This document shows, piece after piece, positions 55,452 to 64,000 of a stretch of 64,000 bases of DNA. Positions within the stretch are counted from its first letter, which is position 1, and each line of letters begins with the position of its first letter. Location of the stretch: contig NZ_JPEO01000002.1 in assembly GCF_000753795.1 (NCBI RefSeq), positions 496,001 to 560,000 on the forward strand, written 5' to 3'. The position numbers and the translations under genes were made by a program. Under the pieces are notes generated by a model. That model ran no database searches and was not told the DNA's origin. It worked only from the letters and a program-made list of their open reading frames with translations. This DNA comes from Shewanella mangrovi. Lineage in GTDB: Bacteria > Pseudomonadota > Gammaproteobacteria > Enterobacterales > Shewanellaceae.

Positions 55452-56633
55452 CTACGCGGCAGCAACGTGCTGCAACAACTGCTGTGCTAACTTGTCCATG
55501 CTGATGCCGCAGTGCATCGATTTCTGTCTGAGCAGTTGAAATGCTTCTTGCTCATCACGGCAGCCTTGCTTAATCAACACGCGACACAGGGCGTCGATTG
55601 CTGGGTTGGCCAGCCCTTTACCACTGGTGGCTAATGCCAATGCCGAGTCGGCTGTTGCCGCTTTGCCAAGCAGCAACAAAATGGCGGCCAAGGTGGCATT
55701 CACCGCGGCGGCTTGCAGGCTGTTATCGCTGGCACCTGGACGCGCCATATCTGCAAAACGGGCTAATACTTCGTCATCGGTGCCGAGCAGTTGTAACTGT
55801 GCTTGGGTACCTTGTGGCGCACATGGGTGCAACAGTTCACACGTCACCGCACCATTGCGCCAAAACACCAATTCATTCTCAACTCGTGGGTTGATCTCCG
55901 CTTCACCTTGATGACCACGGAAAATCAAAATTTGTTGTGGCTGACTGTATGCCGCCATCGCGCTCAGCACCGCCAGATAGTGATCATCTAAGCCGTGATG
56001 GAAATAAGTCCGCACACCGTATTGGCAGTTTGCTGGGTTGAAGAAACGCACCGCTTGAGTCAGTAAGCTACGTAAGCCCAAGGTACGATGCAGTTCACGA
56101 ATACGTGACCACAGCGGCAGCATGCTATCGAGCGCCATATAGACGACGCCTTTGCTATCGAGCGCTTTGGCAGCACTCTTGGCATCAATCGCAGTAGGAA
56201 TGCCCGCTTGTTTCACAAACGCCGCCACATGATTGCGCTTAGGTGAGGCTAATTCATCACCATGCAGCAATACCCGTTGGCCTTTTTTGCCAAGACGCAG
56301 TGCTGCAAACAGCAACCACGGAAACTGCTCGCGCTTACCGGCATAACACGGCCAATCCAAGCTCACCGCCAGCTCAGGTACGCTGACAAATACACTGAAA
56401 TCCCGTAAGCCCAGCGCCGCACCGGCGACTTCCTCGGCGGTTTCGCCGCGATGACGCATGATCATCAGCAATGCGCCAAATTGCAGGTCATCCATGTCAC
56501 CCTTGGCCCATAAGTGGATCATGGCGCGGGTTTCGTCGACCGTCAGCGTGCGCGCTTTCTTGGGGCCAGCGGCCAAGGCATGCACCAGTTCACGGGCAGT
56601 GATGTTAAACTCAACATTAACCGGCGATAGCAT
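55452..56633 (-). CDS. TrpD2/YbiB-like protein fused to a C-terminal ANTAR domain
   Basis: A 393-residue protein. Residues about 1-330 resemble the glycosyltransferase-3/TrpD2 family (an N-terminal helical domain with TRAMIHLWAKGDMDDLQFGA, then FPWLLFAALRLGKKGQRVLLHGDE). The last 55 residues (AIDALCRVLIKQGC, EAFQLLRQKSM, MDKLAQQLLQHV) fit the ANTAR RNA-binding fold used by NasT and NasR. So it probably replaces NasT as antiterminator and senses a nucleotide-like or phosphoribosyl ligand. It overlaps cobA by 17 bp and lies just before the nirB leader. Confidence 0.75.
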   Translation of the reverse strand: MLSPVNVEFNITARELVHALAAGPKKARTLTVDETRAMIHLWAKGDMDDLQFGALLMIMRHRGETAEEVAGAALGLRDFSVFVSVPELAVSLDWPCYAGKREQFPWLLFAALRLGKKGQRVLLHGDELASPKRNHVAAFVKQAGIPTAIDAKSAAKALDSKGVVYMALDSMLPLWSRIRELHRTLGLRSLLTQAVRFFNPANCQYGVRTYFHHGLDDHYLAVLSAMAAYSQPQQILIFRGHQGEAEINPRVENELVFWRNGAVTCELLHPCAPQGTQAQLQLLGTDDEVLARFADMARPGASDNSLQAAAVNATLAAILLLLGKAATADSALALATSGKGLANPAIDALCRVLIKQGCRDEQEAFQLLRQKSMHCGISMDKLAQQLLQHVAAA

Positions 56634-57483
56634 GGCGCAGCCCTCCGCTCACAGATACCTTCTGTTCGCCAACGTCGATGTCGTTGAGCAGCTGTTGTAA
56701 CTCACGCCCCACGGCAACCACTTCACCGATGATCATCAGGGTTGGGCCTTCGCTGCTGATGGTCTTTGCCACCGCCGCCATAGTGCCCACTGTGGCATAG
56801 TGCAGTTGTTGGCTGTCACGGCAACCGGCGCTGATAAACACCATAGGTAACTCGCTTGAACCACCAGCGAGCAGCAAAGACGCCGCGATTTTCTGCGCTT
56901 GGTCTTTGCCCATGTAGAACACCAGTGTGCTACCGAGATCGAGCAGTGCACGCCAGTGGTGAGTAGTGTCGCCACTGGCTTGATGGCCCGTCACTAAGGT
57001 GACCGAGCGTGATACACCGCGATGGGTTAGCGGAATTGCGGCAGCCGCGGCACAGCCTAATGCGGCAGTCACGCCCGCCACAAATTGCGATTTAATGCCA
57101 TGCTCGGCTAAAAACAGCGCTTCTTCAGTGCCACGACCAAACACATTGGGATCACCGCCTTTGAGGCGCAACACTTTTAAACCCCGTTGTGCCAGCGACA
57201 GTAGCTTGTGGTTGATTGCATCTTGGCTGGAAGATACCTTGCCACCGCACACTACGCCGCCGCGTTTGCCCATGTCGTAACGCTCGCAGCTTTCTGGCAA
57301 CAGCCCCAGAATGTCGCTATCGACCAGCGCGTCAAACACCACAGCTTCTGCTGTACTAATCAATTTGAATGCCGCTAAGGTCAGGTTGCCCAAACTGCCA
57401 CAGCCTGCACCGACTAACGCCACTTCACCCGCAGCTAACTGTGGCAATTGGCTACTCGCCAACATCGCTTGCATGTTATGCAT
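56617..57483 (-). CDS. cobA: uroporphyrinogen-III C-methyltransferase
   Basis: A 288-residue SUMT that makes precorrin-2 for sirohaem, the NirB cofactor. GEVALVGAGCGSLGNLTLAAF is the start, then GKRGGVVCGGKVSSSQ, LRLKGGDPNVFGRGTEEA and IPLTHRGVSRSVTLVTGHQ. It lacks the CysG-type dehydrogenase/chelatase. It overlaps nasA by 8 bp and the ANTAR gene by 17 bp. Confidence 0.92.
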   Translation of the reverse strand: MHNMQAMLASSQLPQLAAGEVALVGAGCGSLGNLTLAAFKLISTAEAVVFDALVDSDILGLLPESCERYDMGKRGGVVCGGKVSSSQDAINHKLLSLAQRGLKVLRLKGGDPNVFGRGTEEALFLAEHGIKSQFVAGVTAALGCAAAAAIPLTHRGVSRSVTLVTGHQASGDTTHHWRALLDLGSTLVFYMGKDQAQKIAASLLLAGGSSELPMVFISAGCRDSQQLHYATVGTMAAVAKTISSEGPTLMIIGEVVAVGRELQQLLNDIDVGEQKVSVSGGLRHAIAG

Positions 57484-60133
57484 TGTGTGCTCCCCCCAAG
57501 GTTACCGCCACGGTGGACTCAGCAAATTCGCTGTCCAAAATCGCGATTAATTCACCGCGGCAGCTGCCGCAACCGGTACTGCAGCCGGTGAGCTGCTGCA
57601 CGCCTTCAATACGGCATTTGCCGGTAAAGCTGTGTGCGACGGTGAGGATTTGCTCACGGGTTACGCCTTTGCAGACGCACACCAGTGGGCTGTCACCCGC
57701 ACGCACTAAGGTTTCAATATCATTGAGTAATTTGGCGCTGACGTTTTGCCCAAGCAGCTTGACCATCGCGTCTTTATCAATCGCAATTCGCAGTGGTGAG
57801 ATGAGGATAATCGCGCGGATACGACCACTGCTGAGCTCGCACTGAATGGTCACGCCATCCAGTTGCCAAGTGAGCGCATTACCGCTAGCGAGCGCTGAGT
57901 TTGCTAATGCCAGATGTTGGCAACTGCCCTGCTTTAGTACCTGTTCAAACAGATACAAGGCGCCGCTAATGTTGCCGTTCGCATCCAGCATCGATGCTGG
58001 CAACTCGCCCCACACCATGGCTTGCTGAAGTTCGCGGCGGCTTTGCAGCGTGACCGGTTGGCCTTTAAAAGCAGGCTGTTTTGAGATCGGATCGTGGCGG
58101 CTATCGAGTAGTTGGTTAACGCTAAAACTGCCTGTCTCGCGGCCAGTCCAATGCATTGCCATAAACAGTTGGTTGGTTTGCAGCGTGTCGTCCGCCAGCA
58201 GTTGCACCAATAACTCGGCACCGTTGGCGTTTTGTAAAGCGACTAACTGCCCCGCTTGCAACTGCTGCGCAGCGATGGTGCTTGAGTGGGCGTAGACGCA
58301 TGGTTGCTGCTCATGCGACACCAGTTGCGCTACATGGCCGGTGCGAGTGCGGGTGTGCCACTGATCGCGGCTACGGCCAGAGATCAGCAGCAGTTGCTCA
58401 GAAGTGTCGTGAGTGTCAACTGCCGCGGGCACCACAAAACGGGCGCGACCATCGGCAAACGAGAAGCGACCATCGGCATACAGACGCGGATCATGATTGG
58501 TGTTTAATGGCCACTGCTGTGGCTTGAATGCGGCATATTCAGCATCACTGAGTGAGGCAAATGCAGAGAGATCTAATTGCTTGTGCGGATAAGCGTGTTT
58601 GACCTTGGCCGAAAGTGCGGCAAATTCGCGGAAGATGTCCGCGCTAGACGCAAACTCAAACCCCGGAAAGCCCATTTTCTGTGCTACGTCGCAAACCATT
58701 TGCCAATCAGCTTTCGCTTCGCCTTTGCTGGCGATAAACGGGCGTTGGCGAGTGATGCGGCGCTCACAGTTGGTGGTGGTACCCGATTTTTCTGACCAGC
58801 CTTGGGCTGGCAGTAGTAAGTCCGCCATGCCAGCAGTATCGGTGTCGCCTGTGATATCTGACACCACCACAAATGGGCAAGTCTCGAGCGCCTTTTGCAC
58901 TAATTGACTATCGGGCATGGATACCAGCGGATTCGTCGCCATGATCCATACCGCTTTGATTTTTCCATCGGCCATCGCTTGAAACAGCTCCAGCGCACTC
59001 AATCCTGGCTTAGTTGCAATATTGCTGCTTTGCCAGAAGTCAGCCAACAACGCGCGCTCGTCTTCGGCAAAGCCCAGGTGATTGGCGAGCTGCGTTGCTA
59101 AGCCGCCCACTTCGCGGCCACCCATGGCATTTGGCTGTCCGGTCAGCGAAAAGAAACCACAACCCGGTTTACCAATGTCGCCCTTAAGCAGATGGCAGTT
59201 GATAATGGCATTGGTGGTATCTGTCCCATGTACCGATTGATTCACGCCCATGCAGCTGGCGGTGACGACCGATTTTTTATCACGATACAGCGCTAACAAC
59301 TCATCGAATTGCGCAGCAGTGATACCGCATTGCGCCAGTACGTCACTTTCGCTTGGCAGCCAATGTTGCAGCTGTGCCAGCGCATCAGTAAGACCTTGAG
59401 TATGGTCGGCAATATATGCAGTATTTACCGCCGCTGTTTGGCTCAGTTTGTTGAACAGTAGTGAGAACAGCCACAGATCGCTATCAGGGCTGATCGCTAG
59501 ATGCAGATCGGCCTGACGCGCAGTGGCGGTACGACGCGGGTCGATCACCACCAACTTAGTGCCGTGGGATTCACGAGCACGCAAAATACGTTGGAACAAT
59601 ACCGGATGGGTCCACGCTGTATTGGCACCGACCAACACCACCACATCGGCCAATTCAAAATCTTGATAGCAGCCGGGAACCACATCTTCACCAAACGCGC
59701 GAATATGAGCACTGACGGCAGACGACATACACAGGCGTGAATTGGTATCCACGTTAGCCGTGCCCCAAAAGCCTTTCGCCAGCTTGTTGGCCACATAATA
59801 GTCTTCGGTGAGCAGTTGGCCGGAGAGGTAAAATGCCACTGAATCGGCGCCATGTTCCGCAATCGCCGCGGCAAATTTTTCGGCGATTAGATCGGTCGCT
59901 ACATCCCAAGTCAACGAGCTGTTGGCTTTTGCTAAGCGCGGGTAACGCAACGCCTGTGGCAGCGGTAAGGTGTCGAGTAAACGTTCGCCCTTCTGGCACA
60001 AATGGCCAAAGTTAGCGGGATGCTCGGCATCACCTTTGAGTGTCAGTTGTGAAGAGCCATAGTGTGTTGGCTGCGACACAATCATGCCGCAGCCGACCCC
60101 ACAATATGCACAGTTAGTTTGAATTTGCTTCAC
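57476..60133 (-). CDS. nasA: assimilatory nitrate reductase catalytic subunit (GTG start)
   Basis: An 885-residue Mo-bisMGD enzyme that reduces nitrate to nitrite. The N-terminal [4Fe-4S] site is NCAYCGVGCGM with GHLCQKG, then the Mo domains (CMSSAVSAHIRAFGEDVVPG, given here in outline) and a C-terminal BFD-like [2Fe-2S] segment (CVCKGVTREQ, GCSTGCGSC) typical of NasA. Start at GTG 60133, six bases after AGGAGG; the frame to 60169 is 12 codons longer with no such site. First gene of the nas operon, behind a sigma-54-like promoter. Confidence 0.95.
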   Translation of the reverse strand: MKQIQTNCAYCGVGCGMIVSQPTHYGSSQLTLKGDAEHPANFGHLCQKGERLLDTLPLPQALRYPRLAKANSSLTWDVATDLIAEKFAAAIAEHGADSVAFYLSGQLLTEDYYVANKLAKGFWGTANVDTNSRLCMSSAVSAHIRAFGEDVVPGCYQDFELADVVVLVGANTAWTHPVLFQRILRARESHGTKLVVIDPRRTATARQADLHLAISPDSDLWLFSLLFNKLSQTAAVNTAYIADHTQGLTDALAQLQHWLPSESDVLAQCGITAAQFDELLALYRDKKSVVTASCMGVNQSVHGTDTTNAIINCHLLKGDIGKPGCGFFSLTGQPNAMGGREVGGLATQLANHLGFAEDERALLADFWQSSNIATKPGLSALELFQAMADGKIKAVWIMATNPLVSMPDSQLVQKALETCPFVVVSDITGDTDTAGMADLLLPAQGWSEKSGTTTNCERRITRQRPFIASKGEAKADWQMVCDVAQKMGFPGFEFASSADIFREFAALSAKVKHAYPHKQLDLSAFASLSDAEYAAFKPQQWPLNTNHDPRLYADGRFSFADGRARFVVPAAVDTHDTSEQLLLISGRSRDQWHTRTRTGHVAQLVSHEQQPCVYAHSSTIAAQQLQAGQLVALQNANGAELLVQLLADDTLQTNQLFMAMHWTGRETGSFSVNQLLDSRHDPISKQPAFKGQPVTLQSRRELQQAMVWGELPASMLDANGNISGALYLFEQVLKQGSCQHLALANSALASGNALTWQLDGVTIQCELSSGRIRAIILISPLRIAIDKDAMVKLLGQNVSAKLLNDIETLVRAGDSPLVCVCKGVTREQILTVAHSFTGKCRIEGVQQLTGCSTGCGSCRGELIAILDSEFAESTVAVTLGGAHNA

Positions 60134-60164
60134 CGCGAGCCTCCTCTCTTGATGAAGACTCTTT

Positions 60165-60180
60165 TGCAACGGTTAGGCCA
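60165..60180 (-). promoter_or_regulatory. sigma-54-like promoter of nasA
   Basis: TGGCCTAACCGTTGCA on the minus strand keeps the GG and GC at -24/-12 spacing (ten bases between) and the TGGC and TTGCA blocks. It lies about 30 bp before the GTG start at 60133 and downstream of two NtrC-like sites. Confidence 0.6.
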
Positions 60181-60245
60181 AAAATTAGACAGCGCTGATT
60201 TATAAGCAATTTTTATAAAATCAGCTGAAGATGATAATTAACTAT

Positions 60246-60293
60246 TGCGCAACAAAAGTGCATTTTTTGCTAGAAACGAACAACTTTGGTGCA
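60246..60293 (-). promoter_or_regulatory. pair of NtrC-like enhancer sites
   Basis: TGCACTTTTGTTGCGCA (60262-60246) and TGCACCAAAGTTGTTCG (60293-60277) resemble TGCACC-N4-TGGTGCA. Their centres are 31 bp apart, three helical turns, and 80-120 bp upstream of the sigma-54-like site, as for NtrC enhancers. Confidence 0.5.
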
Positions 60294-60313
60294 AAATATC
60301 CTTATAAATCAAC

Positions 60314-60359
60314 TACCTATAAAGTGGTAGATAACGATTTACATACCTATAAAGAGGTA
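60314..60359 (-). promoter_or_regulatory. two NarL/NarP-like 7-2-7 sites
   Basis: TACCTAT-AA-AGTGGTA (60314-60329) and TACCTAT-AA-AGAGGTA (60344-60359) match inverted TACYYMT heptamers two bases apart; the second is perfect. Centres are 30 bp apart. They lie upstream of the NtrC-like sites and could bring nitrate control. Confidence 0.6.
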
Positions 60360-60415
60360 TACATTAAGAGGTAAAGCGATCTATTTTGATACTAAACCCC
60401 AAGATTACCAACAGG

Positions 60416-61567
60416 CTAACGTTGTCGACTCAATGCTTGTAGTTTGGCCATATAACGCTGTCGATTTTCATCACTTACTGCGGTTGCCAGCGCTTTTTTA
60501 AGGGCCTTTTCGGTAGCCTCTAGCTGTCCCTGCTCCCAATGAATCGTGGCGAGTAGCAGATAGGCTTGATGAAAATAGGGATAACGTTCGAGAAACTGCC
60601 GAATCAAACGCTCTGCCAACACGAAATCTTGTGCATTGACCGCCGCTAATGCCTGTATATAGAGTTCAGCAGGTTGTTCCGGTGCTACCCGAGCCAATTG
60701 TGCTGACAGTTGCGCCGCTAAACTTTGCCTTCCCTGCTTATCTGCAAGATAGCGGTAGTTCATCAGTAAGGTCACATCGCGCGCATCGAGCGATAAGCCG
60801 TATTGATAAAACTGCTCAGCAGTCGCTTCATCGCCAGCGCGGCGGTGAATAAGTCCCATCAAGGCTACCAGTGGTGTGGATTGTGGTGCTAAGGCTAATC
60901 CTTGCTTGGCCTGCAGATAGGCATGTGTCAGCTTACCTTGCATTAACGCTTCTCCAGCGAGATTGCGATAGAACATCGCTAAAAACTCGTGTTCAGGCAC
61001 TACCTTACCGGTGAGTGAATCGCCCGTGGAGAAATAATCGATACTTAAAAAACGACGAGGATTGGGCGATAGCTCTTGCATATTGATGGTATCAAACAGA
61101 TAAGCACGCACATGATCTGAATAGGTCGCAATCGACTGCTCCACCTTGAGTAGCACTGGCATATCGTGCAATAACCGAAACCCAATCGGAACCTTATACG
61201 CTTTGGCATAAGCGAACGTGAGCATAGCTAACGTCATGCAGTTCCCTTGATGTTGCGCCATGGCATCTTTGGCAATCAGATTCTGACCTTCGTAATTAAA
61301 GTCTCCGAGTAAGGTTTGCAGAAATTGACTCAGTTGCTGATATTTGGGTAGCGATGCAATCTCTTTTCGCTCAACAAAGCGTGCTAATAACTGCAATTGC
61401 GCAGGAGTAAGTTGATATAGCGAGGTGACACTGGGCGGCTGCCAACCGCTATCGACAGGACGGAAAAGCTCGTCATTGCCACTCGGCATTGCTATAGAAG
61501 AATGAGTATTGCTGGTACACGCTGTGGTGAGCAGCACCAGACACAAAAGCGTGATTGCTCGTAACAT
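60416..61567 (-). CDS. TPR lipoprotein with transglutaminase-like segment
   Basis: A 383-residue exported protein with a lipobox-like LTTACTSN (Cys at 17). The middle has HQGNCMTLAMLTFAYAKAYK, the Cys region of transglutaminase-like folds, and the C-half three or more TPRs (AEQFYQYGLSLDARDVTLLM, ILTTIHWEQGQLEATEKAL-like repeats). The intact catalytic triad was not confirmed. Role unknown. Confidence 0.7.
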   Translation of the reverse strand: MLRAITLLCLVLLTTACTSNTHSSIAMPSGNDELFRPVDSGWQPPSVTSLYQLTPAQLQLLARFVERKEIASLPKYQQLSQFLQTLLGDFNYEGQNLIAKDAMAQHQGNCMTLAMLTFAYAKAYKVPIGFRLLHDMPVLLKVEQSIATYSDHVRAYLFDTINMQELSPNPRRFLSIDYFSTGDSLTGKVVPEHEFLAMFYRNLAGEALMQGKLTHAYLQAKQGLALAPQSTPLVALMGLIHRRAGDEATAEQFYQYGLSLDARDVTLLMNYRYLADKQGRQSLAAQLSAQLARVAPEQPAELYIQALAAVNAQDFVLAERLIRQFLERYPYFHQAYLLLATIHWEQGQLEATEKALKKALATAVSDENRQRYMAKLQALSRQR

Positions 61568-61653
61568 AAAAGCGCCCTCTTACGAGATGAGCCAATGCAA
61601 ACCACCACATTGTCTCAGCCAGACACTTAATATTAACGATAGCAGATATAAAA

Positions 61654-61677
61654 AATGCCGGCATAGTTGCCGGCATT
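61654..61677 (-). terminator. rho-independent terminator
   Basis: AATGCCGGCA and TGCCGGCATT with TTTTTT on the minus strand after cctA. Confidence 0.9.
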
Positions 61678-61702
61678 GTTATCTCAAACGAATTGAGATC
61701 TA

Positions 61703-62059
61703 TTATTTACCCAGAATTTTTTCTGGAGTACGGCCGTCGTCGTGACAAGCTTCACAAGTAGGACGTTGACCAACGTTCATATCATGTGGAGCGTGGCAGT
61801 CAGCACATTTCAGCATGCCGTCGTGTGGCTTATGAACAGCGTCCATATCAGCCAGACCACCGTGACAACCTTGGCATTGTTGGAATTCATATTCGCCATC
61901 GGCAGATGGAGAACCATCTTTGTGGCAAGAATCACAACCACCGTTCATTTCAACGTGGAACTCAGCCAGTTTTTGTTCTTCTGCGAAAGCACCAGTAGAC
62001 AGCGCCATTGCAGCCAAACCTGCACCAAACAGAGCACCAAGAACTTTTTTGCTCACCAT
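61703..62059 (-). CDS. cctA: small tetrahaem cytochrome c (CctA/STC)
   Basis: A 118-residue periplasmic cytochrome. Signal peptide to STGAFAEE. Four CXXCH sites: CDSCH, CQGCH, CADCH and CEACH. This is the STC of Shewanella, an electron shuttle between inner-membrane quinol oxidation and terminal reductases. Start at 62059, after GGAGGAAAT, not 62110. Confidence 0.93.
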   Translation of the reverse strand: MVSKKVLGALFGAGLAAMALSTGAFAEEQKLAEFHVEMNGGCDSCHKDGSPSADGEYEFQQCQGCHGGLADMDAVHKPHDGMLKCADCHAPHDMNVGQRPTCEACHDDGRTPEKILGK

Positions 62060-62325
62060 ATTTCCTCCGGTAACACAAACTGGCGGGAATTCTTTTAACA
62101 GCAACGACACCCGTCCAGTCTGTTTAATAGCACGACTTTAAATTTATCCTGCCTTACTGCGGCAAGTTACGAAACTAAATATCAGTCAGCGATACTTTAA
62201 CAACTTATAAAAAACCAAAATGTGCGCTAAATCAACTTAATGTCGAATACGAAATTGGATTTACAAAAATTTTAGCTGAGAAAACAGAGGTTAACCAGTA
62301 ATTACATCATTCACTAAATTACAAC

Positions 62326-62354
62326 AAAAAAGAAGGCCAAACCGGCCTTCTTCT
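62326..62354 (-). terminator. rho-independent terminator
   Basis: GAAGGCC and GGCCTTC with a T-run on the minus strand, directly after htpX. Confidence 0.85.
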
Positions 62355-62378
62355 CCATTATTTAGCGATTTTTCTCGC

Positions 62379-63245
62379 TCAAGCAGCGTTGCGTAGCGCT
62401 TGAATACGTTTATCGAGTGGCGGGTGACTCATTAACAATTCCGCCATAGAACGCTTACCGTTAATACCAAATGCAGCCATATTCGAAGGCATCTCGCCAG
62501 TTTCCGGCCCATTCTTTAATCGCTCTAATGCTGCAATCATCTTGCTACGGCCGGCCAACTTGGCTGAACCCGCATCAGCGCGATATTCTCGAATGCGCGA
62601 GAAGTAAGCCACGATGATTGAGGCCAGAATCCCAAACAGGATCTCTAATACCATAACCACCGCAAAATACGCTAAGCCACTTAAGCCTTCACCCTCTTCT
62701 TCATCACCAGAGAGGAAGTTGCTGATCACGCCAGCGACAACGCGGGCAGCGAAGATCACGAAGGTGTTAACCACCCCTTGGATCAAGGTCAGTGTCACCA
62801 TATCACCGTTGGCAACGTGGCTCATTTCATGAGCTAACACGGCTTCAACTTCATCAGCATTCATGCCGTACATTAGTCCAGAACTTACCGCGACTAACGA
62901 GTTGTTCTTGCTCGGGCCGGTTGCAAAGGCATTCATTTCGGGTGATTGATAGATTGCCACTTCCGGCATTTTGACGCCCGCTTGCTGCGCTTGACGCGCA
63001 ACTGTTTCCAACAACCAGCGTTCGGTGTTATCACGCGGATGAGTGATAACTTGGAGCCCCATTGATTTTTTTGCGATCCATTTAGACATCGCCAAACTGA
63101 TAAAGGCACCACCGAAACCAAAGATTGCCGCGAATACCAATAACCCACCCATTGTGCGGGTATTGACGCCCAGCAACGACATCACGATTGATGCCACTAC
63201 CAATACGGCCAAGTTGGTTAACAGAAATAGAATTACACGCTTCAT
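62379..63245 (-). CDS. htpX: membrane zinc metalloprotease HtpX
   Basis: A 288-residue inner-membrane M48B protease acting with FtsH on damaged membrane proteins. Two N-terminal TM helices, then [16 protein letters not shown] with HExxH and two more hydrophobic stretches ([16 protein letters not shown]), and [15 protein letters not shown] with the third ligand. Start at 63245 after AGGAGTTTAT. Often controlled by CpxR, not shown here. Confidence 0.95.
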   Translation of the reverse strand: MKRVILFLLTNLAVLVVASIVMSLLGVNTRTMGGLLVFAAIFGFGGAFISLAMSKWIAKKSMGLQVITHPRDNTERWLLETVARQAQQAGVKMPEVAIYQSPEMNAFATGPSKNNSLVAVSSGLMYGMNADEVEAVLAHEMSHVANGDMVTLTLIQGVVNTFVIFAARVVAGVISNFLSGDEEEGEGLSGLAYFAVVMVLEILFGILASIIVAYFSRIREYRADAGSAKLAGRSKMIAALERLKNGPETGEMPSNMAAFGINGKRSMAELLMSHPPLDKRIQALRNAA

Positions 63246-63498
63246 ATAAACTCCTGTGGAGAATATTCGCCACGATTTAGTACGCTTTACCAGACATAAT
63301 ATGTCCACTTTTTAATAATTCAAGGTCATGCGAATTAAATAATGTTTAACTAATACAAACCTTGCATTTGCGCGCAGTCTAGGCGTTACAACTTAATCAA
63401 AGCTTAATGCTAAGTTGCTGAATAATCGCTGCAGATTGTTGTTGTGAAGTGGCATTTGCTAGTATGGTTAGACCTCTTGACCAGCATGGAGAATAATA

Positions 63499-64000
63499 AT
63501 GACAGCTAATGCACTTTTATTGAGCAGTTCACGTGCAGGGGACACGCTATATCTCGAACATGCACTGCCGCTTATTGCAGCAATGACCAACCACACTAAG
63601 AAATGGTTGTTCATTCCCTATGCCGGTGTCAGCAAACCCTATGAGCAATATTTGGAAACGGTTGCCAGCGCCTTGGCTCCACTGCAACTGGATATTTCAT
63701 CAATCCACCAGCATGGCGATCCAAAACAAGCGATTAAAGATGCCGATGGGATTATTGTCGGCGGCGGCAATACCTTCCATCTGCTGCACGAGCTTTATCG
63801 TTATGATTTGGTGCATCTGATCCGTGAAGAAGTCGCTGCGGGCAAACCCTATATTGGCTGGAGCGCAGGGTCTAATATCGCCGGTCAAAGTATTCGGACC
63901 ACCAACGATATGCCGATTATTGAACCGCCGTCATTTACCGCGTTGGGCTTAATACCATTTCAAATTAATCCCCACTACAGTAACGCGACGATTGCTGGGC
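63499..64000 (+). CDS. pepE: peptidase E (alpha-aspartyl dipeptidase), 3' end cut
   Basis: The first 167 residues of PepE, which hydrolyses Asp-X dipeptides in the cytosol. [20 protein letters not shown] begins it; [11 protein letters not shown], then the Ser nucleophile in GWSAGSNIA and the His in INPHYSN. GGAGAATAAT leads the ATG. The gene runs off the window. Confidence 0.93.
   Translation, partial: MTANALLLSSSRAGDTLYLEHALPLIAAMTNHTKKWLFIPYAGVSKPYEQYLETVASALAPLQLDISSIHQHGDPKQAIKDADGIIVGGGNTFHLLHELYRYDLVHLIREEVAAGKPYIGWSAGSNIAGQSIRTTNDMPIIEPPSFTALGLIPFQINPHYSNATIAG

Overview
The window looks like a chromosomal segment of a marine or aquatic gammaproteobacterium, most likely Shewanella or a close relative. 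Pointers are a small four-haem periplasmic cytochrome c of the CctA/STC type beside htpX and pepE, several TonB-dependent receptors, orphan periplasmic solute-binding proteins, a MetY-type sulfhydrylase, and short gene cassettes separated by attC-like sites. No rRNA, tRNA, phage or intact insertion sequence was recognised. The first gene (aldo/keto reductase) and the last (pepE) are cut by the window edges.

Layout. 0-6 kb: an aldo/keto reductase end, a Vat/CatB acetyltransferase with a GTG start, an outer-membrane barrel, two solute-binding proteins and a TonB receptor. 6.4-10.3 kb: a co-directional set of an OprC/NosA-like copper receptor, a RegB-like kinase and a RegA/ActR-like regulator; a RegA-like palindrome lies upstream. 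10.5-19.1 kb: two MFS transporters, a TonB-type barrel lacking a plug domain, an S10 peptidase and a YczE/YitT-like membrane protein. 19.3-21.5 kb: an AT-rich gene-cassette array without an integrase, ending in gene remnants. 21.5-45.9 kb: mostly ordinary metabolism, including a GST, MipA, MetY, a divergent metallo-beta-lactamase-fold protein, DsbA/LysR, a Met/His-rich two-component locus, isochorismatase, LysR/MFS, the hinT-PaaI operon, an M61 peptidase, a GH2 enzyme, an AEC carrier, a cupin, idi, a Tat-exported alcohol dehydrogenase, PAP2 and dgkA.

46.1-48.8 kb: a small AT-rich island bounded by inverted mosaic repeats. It carries ten regularly spaced GTAAC-N8-GTTAC dyads in front of two translationally coupled genes: a SatD-like protein with class III nucleotidyl-cyclase-like metal motifs plus a C-terminal helix-turn-helix, and a DUF3307-like polytopic membrane protein. 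This is the best candidate for an undescribed system.

48.8-60.4 kb: a complete nitrate-assimilation locus on the minus strand, in transcription order nasA, cobA, a TrpD2-like protein fused to an ANTAR domain, a 272-bp leader with a terminator-like hairpin, nirB, nirD, a NarK-type transporter, and a PP2C phosphatase/Ser-Thr kinase with a C-terminal membrane anchor. The nasA promoter region shows a sigma-54-like site, two NtrC-like sites one helical repeat class apart, and two NarL/NarP-type 7-2-7 sites. The ANTAR protein encoded just before the leader suggests antitermination control of nirBD. 60.4-64 kb: a TPR lipoprotein, cctA, htpX and pepE.
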